Shown: positions 26,101 through 38,575 of the stretch, one piece after another
Position numbering within the stretch: the stretch's first letter is position 1
Layout of the letters: each line of letters starts with the position of its first letter
Assembly: GCA_964019165.1 (NCBI GenBank)
Contig: OZ025278.1
Location: 9,293,028 to 9,357,027 of the forward strand
From: Mastigias papua
Lineage: Eukaryota; Cnidaria; Scyphozoa; Rhizostomeae; Mastigiidae
DNA: 64,000 nt
Reading direction: 5' to 3'
The notes under the pieces: model-generated
What the model was told of the DNA's origin: nothing
The model's input: the letters and a program-made list of their open reading frames with translations, nothing else
Databases searched by the model: none
Made by a program: the position numbers and the translations under genes

Positions 26101-26910
26101 AAACGCTAGATAAAATAATATGTTTTGATGATAGACAACGGTTTTTCTGCTCACCAGAACCTGAACTTAGACTATAGTTACTAAAAGTGATCAATAGCCT
26201 ATATGCGTTTTCTTATCACGATGTAAAACTCTAGAATAGTTTAGAAACGGAGAAATTTTATTGCTAGCGTTCTTTAATCTAATTTCTTCTTTTTATTGCT
26301 GGTTGGTCTAAGAAAATTGAGTGAAGCCTATTAGTGTCTGAATAAATATAATAAAATAAGAAATGGAAAGTCTAGATGAACCAATAGTACTATATTATTT
26401 GCATGGAATTCAAGAAAGTTTTTTGACTCTGTTGACCAGGAACACCATAGTACGGGGGATGGGGAGGCAGTGCTCCTCTCCCCCTTTAAGGTAAACTGCG
26501 GAAGGGGCAAAAGTACCTTTTGAATGGAGGATCTCCTATAAGCCAGCATTTATTTAAGGACTAGCATCGTCAAATAATTTGAAAATGAAATAAAAAGATC
26601 GAGAAAATATTTAATTGAACTTTGCTTCATGATTACTACATCGATACAGAACTCTGATAAGAAGTGCATATAAAAGTGTATTACAGGCATTAATCACTTG
26701 TTTTAGACTTCTAAGCTAAATGTGAGAGGGCTATACAATTACTGACCTAAACGGGTTTCTAACAGTGGCAGACACTAGGGACTGGGGGGGGTGGTTGCTC
26801 TCTAATAATTTTGAAAAGCAATTTAATTTTTAGGGTGTGGTTACTAAAATTGTTCCTTGGAGCTTCACCCTAGACTCTCATAGACTGTTCCCCCCTAAAC
26901 AATGTCCAAC
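26101..26910. other. No gene recognised
   Basis: Non-coding. Around 26765-26800 CAGTGGCAGACACTAGGG followed by a G-run looks like a hAT-type MITE end, but no matching right end was found. Confidence 0.4.
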
Positions 26911-26974
26911 ACTGGTTTTGGACTTGCAACCCTTGAGGATTAAAGCAAGAGCTCTACCAACTGAACTATCGGGC
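26911..26974 (-). tRNA. tRNA-like pseudogene or SINE head
   Basis: The minus strand reads GCCCGATAGTTCAGTTGGTA, a convincing tRNA 5' half with an A box (TAGTTCAGTTGG). An anticodon-arm-like segment and a B-box-like GGTTGCAAGTCC follow. The T stem does not pair properly and the 3' acceptor end does not match the 5' end, so it is not a functional tRNA. The sequence continues past the tRNA part, as in a tRNA-derived SINE. Confidence 0.5.
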
Positions 26975-28030
26975 TACGCTTTCAAATCATTCCTCAAGGA
27001 TTGGCCATTTGCTCGCACTGCCACTCTCTTTACCAATTTGAACAAGGGAGGCATCGCAGTGCACCTGCAATGTACATTGGACCTGCTGTTGAGAGAGGAC
27101 TGCCCACACCAACCATATCCAGTAGATGGGTCTGTGATGCTACCCCCTGGTTTGAGGATTCTCCAACCATAAAAGCTCAATATGTATTACTCGGATGCAA
27201 AGAATATCAACCATTCGCACTGCCACCCTCTCTATAGTCAACAATGCCGTATGGTAAAAAGGTGCATTCCTGCTTCTAAAAGTACAATTTGTGTAGTGTC
27301 ACACAGATGACACATAGATTATGTCCTGGAAAATCTGTCTTCATTCCAGATAGTAATGAACTTCCTAGATTTCTTTCTCATATAATTTATAGCGGCAATT
27401 TCCGCTGTAGTTGAGCGTACTGTAAATAAGTATTAAACTTCTATTGATGGCCTCAGCAAAGAGTAATATTTCAGCGATCAACCGAGCAATACTATAGCAA
27501 GTGGTGTTTGTCTTTGTTTTCGTGAAGGTTTACCAATTACAAAGTTGGCTGATCTAGGAGTATTACTGAAGATGAGACTTATTGAAAAAGCACTCAAAGG
27601 CATAGAGATAATCTTCCTTGGTACAATGTGCCGTAATCCAAGCCATAAAAGCAGTCAGCTTGAGGCTTCATAAATAATGTACAACAAACCCCTGAAAAAC
27701 TGAAAGCGAAACGTTTTCATTGCATAATTTCTGCAAATGATCTTACTTGTACTTTTCTGCTATATTGAGCTTCTTCTATAGACATTGAGCAATATAAAGG
27801 CACTGTTTGAATGGGCTCATGGAAATAAATGCTAAGTATAAATTGATCGAGGAGTCAACCAGCATAGGAAACGAGTATGACTCTTGTATTTGCATTGTTG
27901 CTTCTGAACAACCAAGTACGTTTGTTGATAGTGGTATTCATCCTTCCTGAAAGGACAATACCAACATCAAGTCACCCATGGGAACCCTGCCTCCTTACCA
28001 TCCCCGAACCCGTGCAAAAGGATATTTGTA
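26975..28030. other. No gene recognised
   Basis: Two overlapping frames at 26837-27237 arise from the tRNA-like repeat and its flank. The rest is non-coding. Confidence 0.45.
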
Positions 28031-28032
28031 TA

Positions 28033-28487
28033 CACGCTTTTTTTATAAAGAACCTAGCTCGAGGCCTAGTTCTAAAAATTCCTTATTTTCCGACCTCGTT
28101 TTATCAAATTCTAGTACTAAAAGTTCCTTAATAGTTCCTTAATTTTCACTGCACATAGAGTGCCACAAAATGGCACAGACACTAGAAAAGCATTGAAATT
28201 CTGAATTCTACTTTTAATTCTGGCTAGAACTCAACCTCAAGAGCACAAATGCGACAGGAAATAAGTTTTATATATGCAAAAGCATAATTTTAATCAAGAA
28301 GTATCATGTCTATTCCATTGATATCATCCAATGTAATGTAATCTTCAATTGCATCTGAGTACAGCACTCGGAATTTGAAAATGAGAAGTTCCTTAGGGAT
28401 TTTTCGTTTAGTAGTATAAGTTCTTTAAATATTTCGGCCTTCTACATGTAGGTTCCTTATAAAATGGTTCCTTATAAAAAAAGCGTG
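28033..28487. mobile_element. MITE family A, copy 1 (TA target site)
   Basis: The left end CACGCTTTTTTTATAAAGAA and the reverse complement of the right end, CACGCTTTTTTTATAAGGAA, are nearly identical over more than 20 bp. TA lies immediately outside both ends (28031-28032, 28488-28489), the target duplication of Tc1/mariner elements. The interior has repeated GTTCCTTA/AGTTCC motifs and no coding sequence. A related copy lies at 58885-59462. Confidence 0.8.
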
Positions 28488-28541
28488 TAATACTATCAGC
28501 TTGAGGTTCAAACAACTAGGTGATCAAGTAACCAAATCTAA

Positions 28542-28923
28542 AGCCCCGTTTACATGGGAACGGCTCCAAATGGAACCGTACCCAAAAAGGTACAGATAGG
28601 CCTTGCGTTTACACAGGAACTGATGGAACCGTTTCAAACAGAACTGCTATCCGTACCCAAACGGGTCCCACGAAAAAAGTAGGTCCCGTCTACTGGAACC
28701 ATACCCAAACACCCAGAATGGTTCTCGTCAGGTACGCTTAGAAATGAGGCAATAGGAGATCATTTGTAGGCTATGAATGTGGAATTATCCATGCGTGAAT
28801 TCATGGAAAGAAACGGTTCTGCACAGAACGGTTCCAAGACATCTTGTAAACGGGAACCCTATCCGTACCTCTACGGAACGGTTCCATATAGAACCATTCC
28901 AAACTCCTCGTCTAAATGCAGCC
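28542..28923. mobile_element. Harbinger-like non-autonomous element
   Basis: TAA flanks both ends (28539-28541 and 28924-28926), the 3-bp TWA-type duplication of PIF/Harbinger. The left end AGCCCCGTTTACATGGG and the reversed right end GGCTGCATTTAGACGAGG are related (about 11 of 17 bases). The interior contains many subterminal copies of GGAACCGT and its complement ACGGTTCC (for example about 28572, 28623, 28833 and 28874). No transposase is present; the frame at 28773-29018 is made of these repeats. Confidence 0.55.
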
Positions 28924-29114
28924 TAAAGAACAGCCTAGATGGATTTAGCCTAGCAAAATTGACTGGAAAAATCTTATGCTTGTTGGTAGTAATCTGCCAT
29001 GTAGTAGACATGAATTAGAGGTTGCTACCAAGATTTATACAGTCATGTATACCCGTTTATTGTAATGAACCTAAAAAGAAGCTCCTTCTCAAAAATTATT
29101 GTCATTTTCATACT

Positions 29115-29445
29115 CTTAGGTCCCTAATAAAAGGGGATGCGTATTAATTTTCAATGTTTTTCCGTCCCACCGGAGCTTATTATGACCCCCGTTTATTGAT
29201 TTTCAAGGAATGAAAGATGATTTGGAGGTCTTCTCCTTTAAGGAAAAGTAATTCCTTGTATCACTAAGGGATAGTGTTTCTTTCACCAAGTGAATGTGTC
29301 GTTTGATCTTTGTCAGAAGTACAATAGACAGTTAAACTGTCATTAGATTTTAGAAATATTTCCAAAGCCCCACCCGTTTATTTGGCTTAGAAATATTTCT
29401 GATCCCCCCATTTAGTAAGAATCCCCCGCTTATTTGGAATCTAAG
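29115..29445. mobile_element. MITE family C, copy 1
   Basis: The left end CTTAGGTCCCTAATAAAAGG and the reversed right end CTTAGATTCCAAATAAGCGG are similar. The left 110 bp align with 53115-53225: both have TATTAATTTT, a GTTTTT(C/T)C tract, and ACCCCCGTTTAT. The interior carries CCCCCGTTTATT-type motifs. No coding sequence. Confidence 0.6.
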
Positions 29446-32400
29446 GGTACTCATTTTTCATTACGTGAAATGTCTAAGAATGATTTCTACCGCCGTACTT
29501 AAATTCTATTAGCCTTAAGGATGTGCACATTTTAAAAAATTTATTATGAAACGAAAGTATCGAGAAACTCCAGTTTACATTTTCCGCCAAGCTGTTTGAT
29601 AACAACAACACAAAATGTTTCATTGAAGTCAGGTGAAGTACTTTGGCGATAGACTGAATAAACATAATGAAGTTAATCGAAGTCGCACAGCAGATGGTCC
29701 TTCCCTCGTGAATAGGATTGAAAAGTTTAACCATACTTGTTGGGGATACGTGCATTTAAAGTTAGAGATATTTGTTGGAGCCAAGTCTGTGCATGATCTG
29801 AACACGCGTAGTAAAGCCTAATTCCTGCTTGGCGGGCAAAGTATCGTTTGAATACAACACAGTGTAGGCCTTTCGAGACAGCCTTGTCGGTGTAATATTC
29901 ATCCTAATCAAGCACTGAATGAATTCTGTATCATGTGGAACGTACTCCATGTCTAGAGGAAACAAGTTGCCGCTCTTATGCTGTTTAACGAAGAAGTATA
30001 AGTTTGAACTCGGCAATAGATGAAAGAAACTACCTGTACAATTTACCCTCTTCATATACGATCTTATTCCTCTACATCTTCTAGCATTTTCTCTTTCGCT
30101 TATAATACTTATCTAAGTTCATCTTTCTCGTCAGATTCACAACTACTTGCCTGCACTGGTATTTCACCCTATAATTAGAAGTTCCTCACCTTCACTTCTC
30201 ACAAATGATTTAACAAATGAAAAGAACTGGAGCAAGGACAGCATTGTTCGGTACAATTAAGGAAAGATGACACAAGCTGTCATTTCACACAAAGATCATC
30301 AAGACTTACCACATGTTGTCAAGAATGGTCATAAATTGGATGTTTCAATTTGTTTGTCGAAATTTTGTCTTTCAATAGCATGGAATCTCACTTGGATCTC
30401 ATGCATACGTTCCATTGGCCCTTTTCAGCTTTGAATATTTACAAATCCCAGCTTTGTCCTCTCTAGAGCATTCCCTCCATGTGTGGGATGGTGCTTCTAA
30501 ATTATCTCTCTGTCCTTTCTATAAAATCCAGTCCAAACCATCTGTCTCATTAAAAATCCACACCCCATAAATCTTCCCAGAATCGTGCTGCTTATCTATT
30601 TTGAAATGTAGCATCAACAGGCCTAAATTCATCCCCACCCCCTCTCCTGCGCCCTCTCTCTACATAATCATTCTCTTTCTTCCTTTGTTCTCTTTCTTCC
30701 GTTCTGCCTTTCCCAACATTACTCACTTACTAAAACTAAGGGAAAAACTTATACTCTTATGATTTCGACCTCAAAACGTAATACATGAATTGGAGCAAAG
30801 TAAACTATGGTAACAATATGATTTTGAAGATTGCTGGAAATCAAATTGAGAAACTATAAAGAGAATATTAAGCCACAAGTATGAATATGAGTATGAGGGC
30901 GAAAGAGATACTTTCTCTACTAAACATAAACATGAGCTGTTTTCGAGCTCCACTGCATGCAACTCTTATTCACAATACGAAGAGCCAATAAAGCATTGTA
31001 AAATTTCACCATCTTATGATGCATGCAACACTATCATCTGTTAATATTGCGAGCTGCAGCGAGCCCAGCCCCACATCAGGGTTGCCATTCGGGATTTTCA
31101 ATTGCAGATTTTTACAAATTTTGGATTATTGAAACGCCTTCCAGAGCGAAAACTGAATTTTGGATTGAGGAATATTCCGCAATTAGTTTGAGACTATAAG
31201 CAAAATGACTCAACGAGCTTGGCATGCGAAAGTATTTCTCAAAACTTTTCGGTCTGAAATCAAACATTGATTGCCTACTTTATTGCAATCCATGTTATGT
31301 TTTAATTTTACAAGAATGAAAGATAAGAAAAAAGAATCACTTTTTTATGCAGAAGAACAGAACATAGAAAATTGCATCAAAAGTGCGGCGCACTTTGACC
31401 TACATAAAAACGATATAAAATGTGAACCAAATGAATACATATTCCTTTTTGATTAAATAACATTTCTTATGTTGTAATTGCTCAAGGTTGTGCAGTAAGC
31501 TATCTGCACAGAAGTGAAATTACAAACTGAAGTTGCATAGTAAATATCGAAATTAAATTCACTTTTTTATGAAAGAGTTTCATATAAAGAAAATCCCTCT
31601 TCAATCTGATTATGATTTACGAACAAAATCATGAAAATCATTGCAAAACCATATGATATAACCGTATGATATAAGCGAGTATTTCATCTCACTGAGTCAA
31701 TTATTTTAATGATTGAATCTGTAATATTCCCCAATCTGAGGTAGAAGCAATTGTACAGTAGTAAAGCAAAGTTGTAAAAGCCTGATCTTGAGATATAACT
31801 AATTTTAAAGTCAGAGTCCTAAAGAACCGGTATTCCATATAGACCAATACTTTGATTTAAATAACATATGTCTATATAACGAATTTATTTTCACCGAATG
31901 TATATAACATATATCTATATAGAAAATTGAAGACCAAAATTTGTATAGTGAGCCTGTTATTAACAATCATTTGAAATATGTAGTTGTTTCTTGTTGCTTT
32001 TAATCTTATTAATTTTGTGCTACCTTATTTCAGTTAGTGTATAAAAATGTCAAAATACAAAGGAGAAAATAGTAGCAAAGATTAAAAATAACTCAAGCCA
32101 AGAATAAAGCATCATATTTTCTAACAATATGCAACTTGGTATTTCAGCAAGTAATGCACGTTAAAAGGTAAAACTCTGTATTTTCTGTTATTCGGACCAT
32201 ATACTGGGTACTTTCGCTATTGGATGTGGAAAGAAGGTTTTTTGCTTTGAAATTAACACTTTAAGTACTTTGCTGCAAAAGAGTGCAATAGTTTACTTCT
32301 ACAGGAAAGGAAGATTGAATCTTGTCTTCATTTCAACACTTTTGGATAACTACTCTTCCGTCCAGAATAAACATTTCATCTTTTAAATTTTTCGGAAGAA

Positions 32401-34188
32401 ATGCCCAACCCCTTGCTCTTATCACGACACCTCCATTTATTAAATTCTCAATGTTTCTTAGAGAACGTTCCGTAACGTTGTTAATGAGCTGGAATTTTTG
32501 CAGACAATGTAAGCAAACGCTTCACTTTTATGATTACCACAATTGTGCCCAAATATTGAACGAATATTATTTCTTTGCTTTTTATATGGTATTTAGTGGC
32601 TTTTATAAGGTATACAGATTTCCAGCCATCTGGCTTTTCTGACTCCTTTCCCTTGATCCATTTTTCTTGCAGCCCCTTTCCCTTAATTCAAAATTTTCCT
32701 CCAGCTTATAACGGGTCCCCTCCCTTATATGAGTATTTTAATAACATATGCTTTTGTAAGCTTAACTTTTCACATAAAATTTCCTCTGATTTTCTAAACT
32801 GCTAATTATGAGCGCCAATTGTTGTATTGACTGTACTATGAATTTTAACCGAATTGACTTTCCTATTGCAGACTTATCTTTCCTCTTGATACAAAAGTCG
32901 TAGCTTTAGTTGATAGACTTTCGTTCAACAGATCATACAGAGCCCTTCGTTGTTGTGAATTCGAGAGTTGGAATAGGTCAATGAACCATATCACTGCTAA
33001 ACTGCAGTGAAACATTTAAAGCCCCTAGTGATTCAAAGTCTAGTTCTTTTGAACCATTAAATGCTTCAAGCATTGGTTTACTTATAACATGTAAATCTCA
33101 AAATAATTGCAATTCCAGATGACATATTGTGTGTGAGAGCATTATAAAGCTCTTTTCATTCCTTATGAACCCAGAACCAAATCTCGAATTAACTTCACTG
33201 AAGTTAATCATGTCATCCTTTTATTGTTGGAGCAAAATTTCCATGCTCATTTAAACCTTATTCTCCTAATTTAAGTTAAAGGCAATCCCATTGATTATTA
33301 AAAACATTTTACTATAGGCCAAAAATATGGACTGATCGACTTCCTGCCCTCCCCAAAAAGAACTGCTTATGATCTACATTGTTAGGTGAATTTGTGATAA
33401 TTTGAAGTAGGACACAATGCATCCAAAATTACGGTAAAAGAGGACCGGAATTGGCTAGTGCCAACATTTGCCAAGTAGCCAATAGAAGGTTTAGTCATTA
33501 GATTAGGCCATAGGTCGCCCTGATGGGTTTATGAACTAATGAAGACGTGTGGGTCTAGAGGTAGCTCTGACCTACATACCCTGTGCATCATCCTGCAATT
33601 GCTGTTCCACCGGTTAGGACCTCCCTGATGACCATACCCGGTGCTTCAGGTCCTCGGTACACTGGCTGACTCTTGTCTAATGGCGTAAGGCATGGCATGG
33701 CTTGGTTATATTGAGCTACAAGGGACCCCCTAGTATTGGCAGAACGTTGTAGTTAGCCTCCTTCCTGGAAATAATCTTATGCAGCAAATCCCATTTCCTC
33801 CCAAACTACGAAAACACACTTCCTAGCTAATTTCAAATGCTGACCAGTTTTTGTGACACTTATCATAGAAAGTATATTGCTGTTTTTTAGACTTTTCTAA
33901 CTGCTGCCGAGCTAAAGGGCTAGATGTTTGAACAGCTTTCCTAAGATGCTGACTATACACTAACTTGTTTAATAGGTTAAGACTGGTTTCCACTTAGGTA
34001 AAATTTTCAGCGAATTCTTCAACGTTTGAACGTCTCCTGTTCTTTCGGGCATAGGTGGATTGGCTACCGAAATTTGAAAGTTGTATGCTGTTGAACTTCT
34101 AGGCGAATTCTCCTAGAAGAGAGCAAGCAGCAAAAGAAGCCATAATCGTCTTTTGTTTCTGTTGACATATCTGACATGCTTAGGGAAT
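29446..34188. other. No gene recognised
   Basis: Nearly 4.7 kb of AT-rich sequence with short frames only. The opposed minus-strand frames at 29474-29755 and 29762-30055 are adjacent, but neither shows a family motif. No RNA gene or bounded repeat found. Confidence 0.45.
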
Positions 34189-34860
34189 CAGAGGCGGATC
34201 CAGAGAAAAAACTGACTGCCGCACAGCACAAGAAACATATCAGTTAAAGGGCGTGGTCAAAAGGATGTGCGGTGGCCACACCCATTTTTTTACCAGTAGC
34301 ATATATTTACGATTTTTGTGAGATTCGCTTCTCTTCCAGCAATCCTCCTATATCATACAATAGCCTTCATTCTTTGAAGTACGATAGTGAGCGTACAGTT
34401 ATCGCGCCAGCCTTAATTTGATTTTCTAATTGTCTTTCAAAATTTCATATCAAACTCATGTCTGTTCTATTTTGTTGGCTCAGCATAGAACAAAGAAAGT
34501 AATTGATTGGCTCTCCTGAAGTCTGTCAGACTTTTCTGGATCCATAACTGGGTATTACAAGTCAAAACATGAGTTTTCGGAACCATAGAGAAATTGTCTG
34601 TCATACACTAATACTTTAAATTATAAAACTAATAACCTTTCATTTTCTCTAAAAGCCCACTACAATTTACTAAATCAGTAATCAATGTACTTTTGATGAG
34701 ATGGCTCCACCATTCAATTGAAATTCATTTTTCTGCATTTCACGTATGTACATTGCATTATATAATGCAAGTCAGGACCTCTACTTGCTTGGATAACAAA
34801 ATAGAAGAGTGTATGTTCCTAGCACCATAGTAGGACTGCCCAATGTAGACCTAAGTCAAT

Positions 34861-35055
34861 TTATAACAGTCTTCCTGACTGTAATAGCTTGATCACCACC
34901 ATGATGGGGATGTTCTGTCTGGCACACAAGATGAGTGCCTTCAGTATAGACAAATGCTTATTGGCTTCAACTATATTGTCAACTGATTGCCTATAAGTTT
35001 TGGTCAAATGTTCAACATGACATTTCAAAATTTTGAGGAAAAAGCTTGTAGTCAT
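34861..35055 (-). pseudogene. hAT/ZMYM-type transposase remnant
   Basis: The 64-residue frame contains HLTKTYRQSVDNIVEANKHL and then SILKALILCARQNIPIM. This resembles the N-terminal part of hAT transposases with a DUF4371 domain (…V..NR..L..II..I.FCGRQ.IALRGH…, family pattern from memory). The catalytic DDE blocks and the BED finger are not recognisable nearby. Its position within hAT-type TIRs supports the reading. Confidence 0.5.
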
Positions 35056-36571
35056 AGGAGATAGTCTGTGAATTTGAACATTTTTTCAAGCTCCTTCTAC
35101 CTTATTTGGTCAAATAAGTATATAAGATGCATTCATTACCATATGGAATCTGAAGGAATTCATATCCATTCTTTGACAAAATGAAAGCAATTGGAGACAA
35201 AAAGCTGCACCAATGAACCCAGAATAAGAAGGGCAAAGGTGCATTGATAACAATGTAGGGATAAACCTTCTATTCTTTAAGATTGACACATAGGGCATCT
35301 AACCTTTGCACCTGGTTTCTAAATCTTCTCCACAATTTCAAATATAAAGCAATCATCTAGTGTCACAGTTCATAAAAACTTATGATAGCAAAATTGCACA
35401 AACTAGTTGGGGGGGGGGGCATTGATAGGGCTCCTTCCATACATTACATCATTATCACAAAAAGCAATAGTACTAACAGAGAAAAGATTCAATGAGGAGG
35501 TAAAGTATGGTGATAAAAAGTAATTTCTATAGAGTTTACATGGGAAAGACAGCTTTATCTGCTTTCTTTTGAGTAACCAGAGGAATCCATATATGTTGTA
35601 ACAGTGTAAGTAATCACAATAATGACTGGCACACACAGTATTGTATGGTTTAAAAGAAGAATCAATGTCTTTGGTGCTATTTCCTTCTCTACACAAAAGG
35701 AACCTTTTTGCATTCTCACTGCATATATTCTTAGGAGAAACTAGGTCATAAAAACATTGATAGACAGCTGACTACCTGCAACTCCACCAATCTAAAGATA
35801 TGGAGATACACTCCTTTTTATAAGAACCAGTAAAATTGAGGTTACCGCTGGCTGTTCTTAATTTTTCAAATTTCCAGTGTGAATTGCTCTTAATTTGTTC
35901 CTAAATGATTGGGGTGTAGGCACTTTAGACATTAGACAATACACCGTACAAGAGAACATTGGGTGTTAATGAAACTGGTATTATTCACGCTGATGATTTG
36001 GGTGTTTCAAAGTTCCAAAAGTTACACAATTTGCTAAACAATAGACTAAATAATAGTAAACAGTCAGCTATATAAGTAAATACAATGAAGCAAAAACAAT
36101 TGCAATGTAACAAACAAAATAGGCAAGTGGATCTAAATGAAGATAGTCTAATGGGCTTAGGGAAAAATCTACTTTCAAAATGTCACGTTGGATGATGCCA
36201 TCTTGGTTCATAAAGTGAACTTAAATACCTAACAGGAAATATCCGCTTTGCCGGGGAGGATGCATAGTCTCTTCATTGGTACAAATCTTAAAGCGGACCT
36301 ATCTCAGTTAGGCCACCATATTCAAGTATGAGCTTCGATATAACTTCCAAACTCATTGCATTGGATCTCATGAATAAGATATCCAGTGAATTAGTAGACG
36401 TTAGTGAATAAACCCTCAGATAAAACTCCGTGTTGTCACCCAGTACGCGTATAATACAAGTGGGACAGACTGAAACTGTCCTCAGTTAGCCTGTCTTCCG
36501 TAACCAAATCTTTATTGACGTGCACGAGATGTAAGTCGAGCGGCATTGCACTACAGCACGACTTTCCTGAC

Positions 36572-36750
36572 TGCCGCTCGATTTTTAATCAAAAAGACCG
36601 CCTATTGTTTTCAAATTTGACATGCCGCTCGATTTTTTGATCAAAGGTGCCTTCTATTGTTCTTTGATTGAAATGCCGCTCGATTTTTTGATCAAACAGT
36701 ACCGCCTATTGTTCTCATGCTTGAAATGCCGCTCGATTTTTTGAAGGCTA
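36572..36750 (+). repeat. Tandem repeat, about 51-bp unit, 3-4 copies
   Basis: TGCCGCTCGATTTTT starts at 36572, 36623, 36674 and 36727 (spacings 51, 51, 53). Most units continue with (G)ATCAAA…CCTATTGTT. The reverse complement of its start, CGAGCGGCA, occurs just left at about 36538-36546. The array lies about 250 bp inside the right TIR of the hAT element. Confidence 0.9.
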
Positions 36751-37009
36751 GACAATTACTTTGAATGGAACTGACATCTTACACAATGAATTTTGACATG
36801 TTCTACAAAGCAAGGCCTCCATAGCTCTATTGTTACCAAAAGGCTGCTCTATTGTCTGAGGTGCCGCACCAAAAGTCCGATGTAGAACTACAGTCTTTAA
36901 AGTCTATCGTGTTCGTCTTCACTACTCGGAAAGCAATGATGACGTCATGGTACGTAATATTTTTGACTGCCGCATAGGCGGCGTGTGCGGCGTCCTGGAT
37001 CCGCCTCTG

Positions 37010-37251
37010 CCGGAATTCACTTTCGAGATCACTGATGACTTCGCTGAAGACTTTGCTCAAGAGGAAACTACCCTTTAGACACTTGTGCTCTTAGTTCTAC
37101 TTCTATAGGTGGACTTGAGGTGGACGACCAACAATGCGCCCATTGGGTTAGAATCTTGTCGACGACATGCACGATGGTTTTCTTTGCAAATACAGCTTGA
37201 TCTTTCCACTGGTTCAAATAGGATTGATTCTCGGGTACAAAATTTGCATAT
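37010..37251. other. No gene recognised
   Basis: Short spacer between the hAT right end and the next MITE. Confidence 0.5.
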
Positions 37252-37804
37252 CAGGCACGTCGGACACGGGTGGCTTGAGGAGGGGTCAAGATTGAAACTG
37301 TTTTGCTAATGTATGATGTCAGGATTGAGGCATTTAATCCATGTAGAAAGTAGATCTCCTTTTTCCTTGCTACAGTTCATTTGCCTTCATGACGTACCAG
37401 TAGCGGAGTCACTGGGGTCTATTAGAGGTAAATACCCCAAATTTTTTCAAAATTTGATGCTATAGACTGGCCCAAAAGTCCCATAATCATGTAAAGTCAG
37501 GGAAAGGTCTGTATTCTTGGTCACCTAGCGCTTAACATGATCTCATTGCTCTGACAACGTATGTCTCTATCATTTTACCTCATCTAGCAACAATCCCTTT
37601 AGAGTTGCAAAGATGTCTGTTCAATTTTCTCACAAACATTTCAATGATTTTATCTGCCACTTTCTGCCCAGACAAGGATGCAAATCTATATTCAAACAGG
37701 GCGTTTCCTACTGAATCATAGGTAGTTCCGAAATTTATTCATGGGCTTCTCCCCTTTCCCTATACTCCCTTCCCAGTATAGCCATTGTTGCATACTCCCA
37801 TATG
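37252..37804 (+). mobile_element. hAT-like MITE family D, copy 1 (right end lost)
   Basis: This begins CAGGCACGTCGGACACGGG and is homologous over about 550 bp to the minus strand of 41922-42482. Shared blocks include GTATGATGTCA, GTAGATCTCC, GCTATAGAC, TAAAGTCAGGGAA, CTTGGTCACCTAG and ACAGGGCGTTTCCTAC. Similarity ends at about 37804 in CATACTCCCATATG, where the gypsy gag remnant begins, so the right end is missing. Confidence 0.75.
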
Positions 37805-37805
37805 G

Positions 37806-38550
37806 AGTTGCAACTGCATAGATTTCTTGCAATATCTGGTTCTGTCTCTCCATCTCTCCATCGCCTGGAGGGTGATCAGTAGTGAGTCGTGATTTGTTGG
37901 GCACAGTGGGTAGGTGCGATCATTATGTCTATTTTTGTGACAAGTCTCAGACTTTGAGATAGTGGTGTTAGGCGAGAGAACAGACATCATTGCAACCAAG
38001 GCATCCATTGTTGCTTGCAATTTGGAAAGGCACTTCTCCTGTTGTTGCTGCTGAGTAGTAACCTTGGAAAAATCATCAGTTGCATGCAGAGGAGAAGGGT
38101 TAAGTGTGGCAATGCATGTAGCGACATCATTGTCTTTGGATGCAAGGTCCCGCTTGGCACGAAGTCTTTGAGTAAACGAAAGTATTGTAGGCAGGGTGAG
38201 CGTAGGATCAAATTCCAAAAGCTTCAGTTTCAGATTAGATGGCATAGCATACATTAACTGTCGGGTTGGCGTAAAAGGGCATCAATGGCCAATTCCGAAA
38301 GATAAATGGAAGATACTTGAAGATAATTCTTCTAAAATTGCCAACAGAAGCAAAAAACAAGCCAATAGATACTCATTCAAGCGGACAAAGGCTTCTCCCC
38401 TTTCAGCTAGCAAGCGAGTCATTACAGAAAGGCCTTTAACTTGGCAAGGCGTTTCTGGCAACCCATAAATTTTCCAAATCATATCCACTCACATCACCAG
38501 GAACTAAAATCAACATCACTGAACCTCTCAGGCTAGATACGATAGCGATG
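37806..38550 (-). pseudogene. Second gypsy-like gag remnant
   Basis: The minus-strand frame 38254-37760 holds MPSNLKLKLLEFDPTLTLPT and then FTQRLRAKRDLASKDNDVA, like the end of a retroelement capsid domain, then a Gln run and CHKNRHNDRTYPLC where a zinc knuckle would lie. Frames from 38488 to 38282 carry the upstream part. It lies directly downstream (minus strand) of a primer-binding site at 38556-38573. No pol follows: to the left the sequence passes into the MITE. Confidence 0.55.
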
Positions 38551-38555
38551 AAAAA

Positions 38556-38573
38556 ATCCCACTCCTGTCACCA
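38556..38573 (-). promoter_or_regulatory. Primer-binding site, tRNA-Leu type
   Basis: The plus strand reads ATCCCACTCCTGTCACCA, the form of a tRNA 3' end with CCA, close to tRNA-Leu. The minus-strand PBS is therefore TGGTGACAGGAGTGGGAT. It is the same as at 6782-6799 except for one base. Confidence 0.75.
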
Positions 38574-38575
38574 GA

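Larger units (their letters stand above)
34189..37009. mobile_element. Decayed hAT element with 15-bp TIRs
   Basis: The left end CAGAGGCGGATCCAG (34189-34203) and the right end CTGGATCCGCCTCTG (36995-37009) are perfect reverse complements. CAGAGGCGGATCCAG is a typical hAT terminus. Flanks are GGGAAT on the left and CCGGAATT on the right, a possible decayed 8-bp duplication. The 2.8-kb interior contains a hAT-transposase-like remnant (34861-35055, -) and a tandem repeat near the right end (36572-36750). Confidence 0.65.

Noticed and set aside
26837..27172. 111-residue frame on the plus strand
   Set aside because: It runs antisense through the tRNA-like repeat and has no motif.
29474..30055. 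Two adjacent minus-strand frames as one gene
   Set aside because: No shared domain, no splice signals that join them, and no similarity I recognise.
36535..36750. CRISPR-like direct repeats
   Set aside because: The units are head-to-tail tandem copies with conserved interior, not repeats separated by unique spacers, and the genome is eukaryotic.
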